A stretch of DNA of 37,234 bases from assembly GCA_050329415.1 (NCBI GenBank), contig JBHJOS010000163.1, positions 1 to 37,234 of the forward strand. The letters run 5' to 3'. A program made the position numbers and the translations under genes. This DNA comes from JANNOG01 sp050329415 (lineage in GTDB: Bacteria; Actinomycetota; Actinomycetes; Actinomycetales; JBBAYJ01). Below are positions 30,615-37,234 of this stretch, in pieces. Positions within the stretch are counted from its first letter, which is position 1, and every line of letters starts with the position of its first letter. The notes below the pieces were generated by a model. It saw only the letters and a program-made list of their open reading frames with translations. It was not told the DNA's origin and did no database searches.

Positions 30615-31987
30615 TGTCCGGAGGGGAAAGTCTGCGCGAGGTTCTCGGTGCGTTGGAAACCGCCGCCGAGCCTGTGCGCGACCTTTTTCCGACATTGCTC
30701 GGAGAGCAGTCGTGGCGGGTTCCCGAGCGGGAACTGCTCGACGCCCTGGGGTCGCTCCACCGGGTGCGCGGCCTGGTCGAGGCGGCCCACCTGCGCGTGC
30801 TGCGGGAGATCGACGCCCGCGGGGTCACCGGGACCGTCGGCTCGGCCCCGATCGCCACGACGACCGAGGGTCTGGTGCGCGAGGTGACGGGCGCAGGCCC
30901 GGCGGCGGCCCGCCGGGACGTGGCAGCGGCACGCGCGACCGGCCCGGCGGACGTGCTGGCGGGCTTCGGTGACCGGTTGGCCGACGGGCGGGTGCGGCGC
31001 GAGCACGTGGACGTTGCCGTCCGGTGCCTGGACCGGGTGCCCGCCCACCTCGTGGCCGAGCCCGACGCCCGGGCCACCGTGACCGCGTTCCTGCTGGAGG
31101 TGGCCGACTCGCGGGCGGACGACCGCACCCTGGACCGCCACGCCCGCCAGCTGCTGACCCGCCTGGCGCCGGACCCCGAGGAGCGGCTGGACCCGGACGC
31201 ACCGGCGCGGCGGTTCCTCGACCTCGGCGACGACGGCACCGGGATGGTGAGCGGCCGGTTCGCGCTCGACCCGGTCGCCGGTGCGGAGCTGCGGGCGGCG
31301 CTCGACGCGTACTCCGCCCCGGAGCCGGTGACGGACGTCGACGGCGCGCCGCTGCGGGATCCGCGCACGCCGCGACAGCGGCGGGCCGACGCGCTGACCC
31401 GCCTGGTCGAGGCCGCCCGTGGGATCTCGGTACCCCGCCGGGGAGAGCGGCCCCGGGTCGTGGTCCACGCCACCGCCGCGCAGCTCGCCGGGGGAGGGGC
31501 GGGCCTGGCGACCACGGAGTCCGGGGAGCCCGTCGCGGACTGGGCGCTGAGCCGGCTGACGTGCGATGCGGTGCTGCAGCGGGTCGTCGGGGATGCCTCC
31601 CTTGGCCCACTGGACGTCGGTCGGGAGCACCGGCTGGTCACCCTGGCCCAGCGGCGGGCGGTGGCCGCCCGCGACCGCGGGTGCGTGATCTGCGGGGCCC
31701 CACCGGACTGGTGCGACGCCCACCACATCGTCCCGTGGTCCCAGGGCGGCGCGACCGACCTCGACAACCTCGCCCTCGTCTGTCCGGGACACCACACCGC
31801 CGTCCACGCCGGCACGTGGACCTTCGACCGGGACGCCGATGGCCGTCTCGTCCTCGTGCCACCCCGGCACGTCGACCCGAGCCGGACCCCGCGGCGGCCC
31901 ACCGCCCACCTGATCGCCGAGACCCTCAGCGAGATCGAGGAGTTCACCGCAGACCTGTCCCGACGATCACTGCCGCTGCTCACCTGA
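30614..31987 (+). CDS. DUF222 / HNH endonuclease family protein (13E12-like)
   Basis: The product is 457 aa. The N-terminal DUF222 helical domain (~35-320) is Ala/Arg/Leu-rich. The C-terminal HNH nuclease (~355-400) is 'RDRGCVICGAPPDWCDAHH' then 'IVPWSQGGATDLDNLALVC' and 'PGHHTAVH', with CxxC zinc ligands, the His-His pair, Asn and final His all present. The family includes the mycobacterial REP13E12 proteins and occurs in many copies in actinobacteria. Its role is not established; a link to mobile DNA is suspected. It is intact here, with no intein or inverted repeats at its ends. The ATG at 30614 is fixed by the -10 box 6 nt ahead. Confidence 0.93.
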   Translation: MSGGESLREVLGALETAAEPVRDLFPTLLGEQSWRVPERELLDALGSLHRVRGLVEAAHLRVLREIDARGVTGTVGSAPIATTTEGLVREVTGAGPAAARRDVAAARATGPADVLAGFGDRLADGRVRREHVDVAVRCLDRVPAHLVAEPDARATVTAFLLEVADSRADDRTLDRHARQLLTRLAPDPEERLDPDAPARRFLDLGDDGTGMVSGRFALDPVAGAELRAALDAYSAPEPVTDVDGAPLRDPRTPRQRRADALTRLVEAARGISVPRRGERPRVVVHATAAQLAGGGAGLATTESGEPVADWALSRLTCDAVLQRVVGDASLGPLDVGREHRLVTLAQRRAVAARDRGCVICGAPPDWCDAHHIVPWSQGGATDLDNLALVCPGHHTAVHAGTWTFDRDADGRLVLVPPRHVDPSRTPRRPTAHLIAETLSEIEEFTADLSRRSLPLLT

Positions 31988-32017
31988 GGCCACTGACCGG
32001 CAGGGCGGCCGGAGGCG

Positions 32018-32088
32018 GCCCGCGCCCGCGCCCGCCCGCGCCCGCGCCCGCTGCGCCCGGTGTGGGTGGTGCGCCCGGTGTGGGTGGT
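32018..32088. repeat. Simple and tandem repeats upstream of the efflux operon
   Basis: A CGCCCG-type simple repeat (~32018-32052) runs into a perfect 18-bp tandem duplication (32053-32070 and 32071-32088). No gene lies here. The repeat ends 83 bp before the efflux operon's -10 box. Confidence 0.8.
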
Positions 32089-32170
32089 CGGCGGAGCCTC
32101 GTCACGCGCGGCCGAGCGGGGACGCGGGGACGCGGGGGACCTCCCTGTCCGGCTGGTCGGGACCGGACCG

Positions 32171-32183
32171 TACTGTCGGTTCG
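32171..32183 (+). promoter_or_regulatory. Leaderless promoter of the efflux operon
   Basis: TACTGT (32171-32176) is followed by 6 nt and the GTG at 32183. No ribosome binding site is present. Confidence 0.6.
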
Positions 32184-33538
32184 TGAACTTCGAGCGGGTC
32201 CGGGCGGGGGCCACCGTGAGGGTCGCCGCCATGGTGGGGGCGGTCCTCGCGGGCACCGGACTGGCGGGGTGCTCGGGGGAGGACGACGGGGTCGCCGTGG
32301 GCGTCGTCGGGACGGAGGACGTCGCGGAGGTCGTCGACGCCCCTGGCTCGGTGGTGGCCACCGCGACGGCCACCGTGTCCGCGTCAGGCACCGGCACCGT
32401 CGCGCGGCTCGACGTCACCGAGGGGCAGCGCGTCCAGGCCGGCGACGTGCTCTTCGTGGTCGACTCCCCGCAGGCGCAGGAGCAACTGGCCCAGGCCCGG
32501 GAGGCCGACGCCGCCCTGGTCGTGGACCCGGCGGTGCCGGGGGTGTCACTGGGCGGGGAGCAGTCCGACGCCCGGGCGGCCGCCGCCCAGGCCTTCGCCG
32601 AGGCGCGCGTCCGGGCCGAGGCCATCGCCGACCCCGAGGTCCGCGAGTCCACGCTGCTCGCCATCGACACCGCCGAGGCGAACTACGAGCTGTCCGTCGC
32701 GTCCTCCGACGCCGTCGCGAACCAGGTCCAGGCGGGCGTGGCGGCGCTGGCGGACGCGGTGGGCGCACTCGGCGAGGCCCAGCGCATCCAGACCAGGGCC
32801 GCCGTCACCGCCGCGCAGCAGGCCGTCGACGCGCTGACGGTGACGGCGCCGATCTCCGGGACGGTGAGCCTCACCGCCGCCGGGGGCAGCGGTGGCGCGG
32901 GGGCGGCAGACCTCTCAGATGCCGCCTCCCTGCTGTCCGGGGGTGGCGGCGTGCCGGAGGACCTCGGGGGGCTCCTGGGGGGCGGGGGCGGCAGCCAGGT
33001 GACCGGACTGTTGCGGGCGGGCCAGCCGGTGAGCTCGGGCCAGCCGGTCCTGACCGTCACCGACGACTCCGCGTTGTCCGTCGCGGCCCAGGTCGACGAG
33101 ACCGACGTCCTGCTCGTGTCGGCCGGCACGCCGGCAGAGGTGGTGCTCGACGCGCTGCCCGGGGAACCGGTGACCGCGGAGGTGATCAGCATCGACCCGG
33201 CGCCGACCCTGAGCGCGCGGGGCGGCGTCGCCTTCACGGTCCGGGTGCCCCTGCCGGACACCGTCCGCGAGGGTCTGCTGCCCGGGATGAGCGCCATCGT
33301 CGGTCTCACCGTCCGCGAGGCACCCGACGTGCCCGTGGTCCCCGCCACCGCCGTCGTGCGCCGGGACGGCGGCGACGCGGTGTGGGAGGTGGACGACGAG
33401 GGCCGGGCCCGGCTGCGCTCGGTCGAACTGGGGGTGCTCGGCGACGGCATCGTCGAGGTCGTCTCCGGGGTGGACGACGGCGACCGCATCGTGACGTCCG
33501 GGGCCGACCTGGTGAGCGAGGGCCAGGAGGTCGGGTGA
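32183..33538 (+). CDS. Periplasmic adaptor lipoprotein, MacA/HlyD family
   Basis: The product is 451 aa. It carries a lipobox L-A-G-C with Cys30. The adaptor domains follow: half-motif 'VARLDVTEGQRVQAGDVLFVV' in two pieces around residue 75-95, a central Ala/Glu/Gln helical region (~95-220, the coiled-coil hairpin), the returning 'TAPISGTVSL' lipoyl half, and a beta-barrel domain ending 'DDGDRIVTSGADLVSEGQEVG'. An unusual Gly-rich insert ('LSGGGGVPEDLGGLLGGGGG', ~250) interrupts the second lipoyl half. In a cell without a Gram-negative outer membrane it would work on the outer face with the ABC permease. The GTG is set by the -10 box 6 nt upstream. It overlaps the ATPase gene by GTGA. Confidence 0.88.
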   Translation: MNFERVRAGATVRVAAMVGAVLAGTGLAGCSGEDDGVAVGVVGTEDVAEVVDAPGSVVATATATVSASGTGTVARLDVTEGQRVQAGDVLFVVDSPQAQEQLAQAREADAALVVDPAVPGVSLGGEQSDARAAAAQAFAEARVRAEAIADPEVRESTLLAIDTAEANYELSVASSDAVANQVQAGVAALADAVGALGEAQRIQTRAAVTAAQQAVDALTVTAPISGTVSLTAAGGSGGAGAADLSDAASLLSGGGGVPEDLGGLLGGGGGSQVTGLLRAGQPVSSGQPVLTVTDDSALSVAAQVDETDVLLVSAGTPAEVVLDALPGEPVTAEVISIDPAPTLSARGGVAFTVRVPLPDTVREGLLPGMSAIVGLTVREAPDVPVVPATAVVRRDGGDAVWEVDDEGRARLRSVELGVLGDGIVEVVSGVDDGDRIVTSGADLVSEGQEVG

Positions 33539-34377
33539 CGCCGCCGGGGACCGAGCAGTCGGGGACGGACCCCCTGGGGGCCGAGCAGTCGGAGGCGGAA
33601 CCCTTGGCGACGGGTCAGCCGCGCCCGGCCGTCGAGCTCGTGGGCGTCGAGCGGGAGTACCGCACCGGCGGCGAGGTGGTGCGTGCCCTGCGCGGGGTGG
33701 ACCTGCGGATCGACGAGGGCGAGTACGTCGCGCTGATCGGGCCCTCCGGTTCCGGCAAGTCGACGCTCATGCACCTGGTGGGCGCGCTGGACCGGCCGAC
33801 CCGCGGCACGGTGCGGATCGGCGGCAGCGACGTCTCACGGATGTCGGACTCGGCCCTGGCGCAGCTGCGCAACGAGCACGTCGGGTTCGTGTTCCAGCAG
33901 TTCCACCTGCTGGCGCGGACCTCGGCCCTGGACAACGTCGCCCTGCCGCTGGTGTACCGGGGGGTGCCGGCCGGGGCGCGGCGCCGGGCCGCCGAGGAGG
34001 CGCTGTCCGCGGTGGGCCTGGGGCACCGGCTGCGGCACCGACCGTCCCAGCTGTCGGGCGGTGAGCAGCAGCGGGTCGCCATCGCCCGCGCGCTCGTCGG
34101 TGCCCCGCGGCTGCTGCTGGCCGACGAGCCGACCGGCAACCTCGACTCCCGCAACGGGGCCGAGGTCATGGCCCTGCTGGAGCGGCTGGTCACCGAGCGC
34201 GGGGTCGCGGTGGTCCTCGTCACCCACGACCACGACGTGGCGAACCGGGCGCTCCGCCAGGTCCGGATGCGGGACGGCGAGATCGCCGAGGACACCGGCG
34301 TGCGCGTCCCGGTCGGCGCCGGTGCCGGACCCTCGATCGACACCCCGGCCGACGCCCCCGCCGGTTCCGCACCGTGA
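33535..34377 (+). CDS. ABC transporter ATP-binding protein, MacB/LolD type
   Basis: The product is 280 aa. The nucleotide-binding domain shows Walker A 'GPSGSGKST' (72-80), Q-loop 'FVFQQFHLL', signature 'LSGGEQQRVAIARAL' (~173), Walker B 'LLLADEPTGNLDS' and H-loop 'VVLVTHDHD'. This is the LolD/MacB subgroup, with the 'EPTGNLDS' typical of it. The first ~28 residues are an acidic low-complexity extension built from an imperfect 10-residue tandem repeat ('TEQSGTDPLG' / 'AEQSEAEPLA', 33553-33612). A GTG overlaps the adaptor stop and its stop overlaps the permease start (GTGA both). Confidence 0.95.
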   Translation: MTPPGTEQSGTDPLGAEQSEAEPLATGQPRPAVELVGVEREYRTGGEVVRALRGVDLRIDEGEYVALIGPSGSGKSTLMHLVGALDRPTRGTVRIGGSDVSRMSDSALAQLRNEHVGFVFQQFHLLARTSALDNVALPLVYRGVPAGARRRAAEEALSAVGLGHRLRHRPSQLSGGEQQRVAIARALVGAPRLLLADEPTGNLDSRNGAEVMALLERLVTERGVAVVLVTHDHDVANRALRQVRMRDGEIAEDTGVRVPVGAGAGPSIDTPADAPAGSAP

Positions 34378-35558
34378 CCGGTGCCGAGGCCTTCCGCAGC
34401 GCCGTGACCGCGCTGTCCGCCAACCGCTTGCGCTCGCTGCTCACCATGATCGGGGTGATCATCGGCGTGAGCGCGGTCGTCGCGCTGGTGGCGCTCGGCT
34501 CGGGGGCCCAGCGCGAGGTGACCCAGCAGGTCCAGGGCCTGGGCTCCAATCTGATCCTCGTCTTCCCGGGGTCGTTCGAGCAGGGCGGCGCCCCGACCGT
34601 CAGCCGCCTCAGCCTCGAGGACGAGGAGGCCATCAGCCGGATCGTGGGCGACCCGCGGCGGGTGACGACCACGACGACCAGCGGTGAACAGGTCCGGGCC
34701 GGGCCGGCCGAGCTGTTCGCCACCGTGCAGGGTGTCGACGCCGACTACGTCACGGTGTTCGACCGGGAGCTGACCAGTGGGTCGTTCTTCACCGATGGCG
34801 ATGTCGACACCCGGCGTCGGGTGGTCGTGCTGGGCTCGGGCGTCGCGGACCAGCTGTTCGGCTCCATCGACCCGGTGGGGCGGCAGGTGAGCGTCGCAGG
34901 GGTCCGGTTCCAGGTGGTCGGGGTGTTCGCCGAACGCGGGTCCACGTTCGGGGTGAGCCAGGACGACGAGGTCTACCTCCCGGTGACCAGCGCGCAGCGG
35001 CTGTTCGGGATCTCCACGGTCGACGGGTTCGCCGTCAAGGCCGCCGACCTCGACCGGATCGAGGAGCTGCAGGAGGCCATCGTCGCCGAGCTGGAGGACC
35101 GCTACCCCGGCGGGGAGTTCTCGGCGCTCACCCAGACCCAGATCCTCGGCGTCATCGGCCAGATCCTGTCCCTGCTCACCGGGGTGCTGGCGGCGATCGC
35201 CGGGATCAGCCTGGTCGTCGGCGGGGTCGGTGTCAGCAACATCATGCTGGTCTCGGTCCGGGAGCGGACCCGCGAGATCGGCCTGCGCAAGGCGCTCGGG
35301 GCGCGCCGCCGGGACATCACGCTGCAGTTCCTCATCGAGGCGGTGCTGCTGACGACGGTGGGCGGGACCCTCGGCCTGATTCTCGGGGTCGGGGGGTCGC
35401 TGCTCGCGGACTCCTTCAGCCCGCTGCCGGCGGCGGTGACGTGGTGGGCGCCGGTGCTGGCGTTCGGGGTGTCGGTGGTGACCGGGGTGGTGTTCGGAGT
35501 CGCCCCGGCCCGCCGGGCCGGAGGGCTGGACCCGGTCGTCGCGCTGCGCGCCGACTGA
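34374..35558 (+). CDS. ABC transporter permease, MacB/FtsX family
   Basis: The product is 394 aa. The first transmembrane helix (~20-42, 'LLTMIGVIIGVSAVVALVAL') is followed by a large extracellular MacB_PCD domain (~50-265). Three C-terminal helices (FtsX domain) contain 'VGGVGVSNIMLVSVRERTRE' and 'IGLRKALGARRRDITLQFLI', the consensus coupling region. With the adaptor and ATPase it forms a tripartite MacAB-like exporter. Such systems extrude peptides, lipoproteins or drugs by a mechanotransmission mechanism; the cargo here is unknown. The GTG overlaps the ATPase stop. Confidence 0.95.
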   Translation: MTGAEAFRSAVTALSANRLRSLLTMIGVIIGVSAVVALVALGSGAQREVTQQVQGLGSNLILVFPGSFEQGGAPTVSRLSLEDEEAISRIVGDPRRVTTTTTSGEQVRAGPAELFATVQGVDADYVTVFDRELTSGSFFTDGDVDTRRRVVVLGSGVADQLFGSIDPVGRQVSVAGVRFQVVGVFAERGSTFGVSQDDEVYLPVTSAQRLFGISTVDGFAVKAADLDRIEELQEAIVAELEDRYPGGEFSALTQTQILGVIGQILSLLTGVLAAIAGISLVVGGVGVSNIMLVSVRERTREIGLRKALGARRRDITLQFLIEAVLLTTVGGTLGLILGVGGSLLADSFSPLPAAVTWWAPVLAFGVSVVTGVVFGVAPARRAGGLDPVVALRAD

Positions 35559-35626
35559 GGTCACCTGATCGTCCGCCAGCGGCGTCGTGCCGCCCGTCGG
35601 GGTGCGGGAGACCGGCGGCCGCGCGG

Positions 35627-37234
35627 TCAGAGCACCCCGGCCCCGGTGCGCGCGTGACGGGCCGCGGGGCGCGACAACCGATCGGGTGCCGCCCCATGGC
35701 CCCCGTGGAGTCCCCCGTCGCGGCCCCGATCAGGCCGCGCCCCGCCCTCGCTGACGCCGAACCGGTCGTGCCAGCGCCGCAGCGGCCCCGGGGCCCACCA
35801 GTTCCACTCCCGCAGCAGCGTCATGGTGGCGGGCACCAGGAGCATCCGCACCAGGGTCGCGTCCAGCACCACGGCGACCGCGAGGGCGACGCCCATCTGC
35901 TTGATGAGCAGCAGCTGGCCGGTGCCGAACCCGGCGAACACGATGACGAGGACGAGGGCGGCGCTGCTGACGATGCGCCCCGACCGCTGCAGCCCCTCGG
36001 CCACCGCCTCGTCGTTCGGCAGGCCGAGGTCGTGGTGCTCCTTGATCCGGGCGAGCAGGAACACCTCGTAGTCCATGCTGAGCCCGAACCCGAAGGCCAG
36101 CACGAGCGGGACGATGACCACCTCGACCCCGCCGGTGCTCGTGAAGCCGAGCAGGCCCTCCAGGCGGCCGTCCTGGAACACCCACACCAGCACGCCGAGC
36201 GCCGCGCCCAGCGACAGCACGTTCATGACCAGCGCCTTGACCGGCACCAGCAGGGACCCGGTCATGAGGAACAGCAGGGCGAGGGTGGTGAGCACGACGA
36301 CCGCGACCGCCGCCGGGGCGTCGGCCCGGATGGCGTCGAGCAGGTCGACGAGGGTCGCGGCCTCGCCGGTGACGAGCACCGGGAAGGGGGCGTCCGGCGC
36401 GGCGTCGCGGATGTCGCGGACCACGCGGCGTGCCTCGGCACCGACGGGGTCGTCCGCCGTGACCAGTACCCCGACGACGCTCTGCGGCCCGGCCCCCGGT
36501 GCCTCGCCCAGCACCTGGGCCGGGGTGAGGCCCGCCACCCCTGGCAGGTCGCCGAGCCCCGCCGCCCAGGCGTCCACGCCGGCGGCGTCGTCGCTCGCCA
36601 CGACGAGGGTCACCCCGGGCTGGGCGACCTGCGGGTGGTCCGCGGCCAGGACCTCGGCGTACACCCGCTGCTCGTCGCCGACCGGGAGCAGCTCGATGCC
36701 CGAGTTGCGCATGTCCAGGCGGGCCGCCGGCACCGCGAGGAGCACGAGCACCAGGGTCACGCCCGCCGTGACGACGACCGGTCGGGCCTGCACCCGGCGA
36801 GCCAGCCGCGCGAACGTGCCGCTGCCGGTGGTCCGGACGTCGCCGAGGCGCTGGACCAGCGCCCCGACGTGCGGCAGCCGGGACAGCAGTCCGGGGCGCT
36901 CCAGCGCCGCGCCCGCCCATGCCAGCAGGGCGGGTACCAGGGTGAGCGCGACGAGCACCGCGAGGATCACGACCGACACCCCGGCCGCACCCATGGCGCG
37001 CAGGGCTGGGGTGTCGAACACGAGGAGTCCCACCAGGCTCAGCGCCACCGTGACCCCGGAGAACGCCACCGTGCGCCCGGCCGTCGCCATCGCGAGCGAC
37101 ACGGCGAGGGCGTGCCGGTCGCGTCGAGCGCGCCGGGTCCGCCCCGCGACGCCGAGCAGCTCCTCGCGGTACCGCGACACCACGAGCAGGCTGTAGTCGA
37201 TGCACAGCCCGAGACCGAGCACCGACACCACGGT
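35627..37234 (-). CDS. MMPL/RND-family transporter, N-terminus cut by the window edge
   Basis: About 535 C-terminal residues are present. The frame continues through the right edge, so the start lies outside. The first motif 'GLGLCIDYSLLVVSRYREEL' marks the end of the N-terminal helix group; a periplasmic-type loop with 'DMRNSGIELLPVGDEQRV' follows. The second helix group holds 'FGFGLSMDYEVFLLARIKEH', the repeat of the DY motif in the second half. The last stretch is hydrophilic, Arg/Gly-rich and ~65 residues long. MMPL proteins export lipids, siderophores or polyketides using proton motive force (ActII-3/MmpL types). The cargo is not evident. It is convergent with the MacAB-like operon, 68 bp apart. 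Confidence 0.93.
   Translation of the reverse strand, partial: TVVSVLGLGLCIDYSLLVVSRYREELLGVAGRTRRARRDRHALAVSLAMATAGRTVAFSGVTVALSLVGLLVFDTPALRAMGAAGVSVVILAVLVALTLVPALLAWAGAALERPGLLSRLPHVGALVQRLGDVRTTGSGTFARLARRVQARPVVVTAGVTLVLVLLAVPAARLDMRNSGIELLPVGDEQRVYAEVLAADHPQVAQPGVTLVVASDDAAGVDAWAAGLGDLPGVAGLTPAQVLGEAPGAGPQSVVGVLVTADDPVGAEARRVVRDIRDAAPDAPFPVLVTGEAATLVDLLDAIRADAPAAVAVVVLTTLALLFLMTGSLLVPVKALVMNVLSLGAALGVLVWVFQDGRLEGLLGFTSTGGVEVVIVPLVLAFGFGLSMDYEVFLLARIKEHHDLGLPNDEAVAEGLQRSGRIVSSAALVLVIVFAGFGTGQLLLIKQMGVALAVAVVLDATLVRMLLVPATMTLLREWNWWAPGPLRRWHDRFGVSEGGARPDRGRDGGLHGGHGAAPDRLSRPAARHARTGAGVL

Overview
The window is about 37 kb of very GC-rich DNA from a member of the Actinomycetota. The evidence is the gene content: Lsr2, ClpC next to LysS, DisA-RadA-MutY, a DUF222/HNH endonuclease, and a Rv2747-type N-acetylglutamate synthase. 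Many genes start with GTG, and many appear to be transcribed without a leader. A Geodermatophilaceae or Pseudonocardiales/Frankiales relative would fit, but the genus cannot be fixed from the sequence alone. No tRNA, rRNA, CRISPR array, prophage or insertion sequence was found.

Layout. Positions 1-1.8 kb hold the end of an osmoprotectant ABC importer (permease fragment and lipoprotein binding protein). A coiled-coil membrane protein (1.8-2.6 kb) follows. Next is a tightly coupled cluster of two bacterial PH-domain membrane proteins, a Rossmann/DUF2520 protein and panC (2.7-6.4 kb). A secreted sulfatase and a methyltransferase on the minus strand separate panC from lysS, with a large palindrome between them. 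panD and coaX, which sit near here in mycobacteria, are absent. Then come lysS, a small membrane protein and lsr2 (9.0-11.2 kb). Facing them is a TerC-family gene with a probable yybP-ykoY manganese riboswitch. clpC follows on the plus strand (12.9-15.4 kb), then a repeat cluster, an N-acetylglutamate synthase and an M50-type membrane protease.

The minus-strand block 16.9-22.1 kb carries a thiolase, mutY, disA, radA and a small membrane protein. It is divergent from a plus-strand block (22.2-26.3 kb) of exopolyphosphatase, a TIM-barrel isomerase, a degenerate proline-dehydrogenase-like protein, proC and a small conserved protein. A Ktr/Trk potassium uptake operon with one RCK regulator and two channel subunits runs 26.4-29.8 kb on the minus strand. 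An 800-bp gene-free stretch with degenerate repeats leads to an HNH/DUF222 gene. A MacAB-like efflux operon (lipoprotein adaptor, ATPase, permease) and a truncated MMPL transporter end the window.

Themes. At least eight genes have a TANNNT-like -10 box placed 6-7 nt before the start codon, and nine gene pairs overlap by ATGA or GTGA. The most interesting items are the PRODH-like pseudoenzyme coupled to proC, the Mn2+ riboswitch before terC, two kinds of structured intergenic repeat (8.1 kb and 15.5 kb), the panC-lysS rearrangement and the periodic DNA before the HNH gene.
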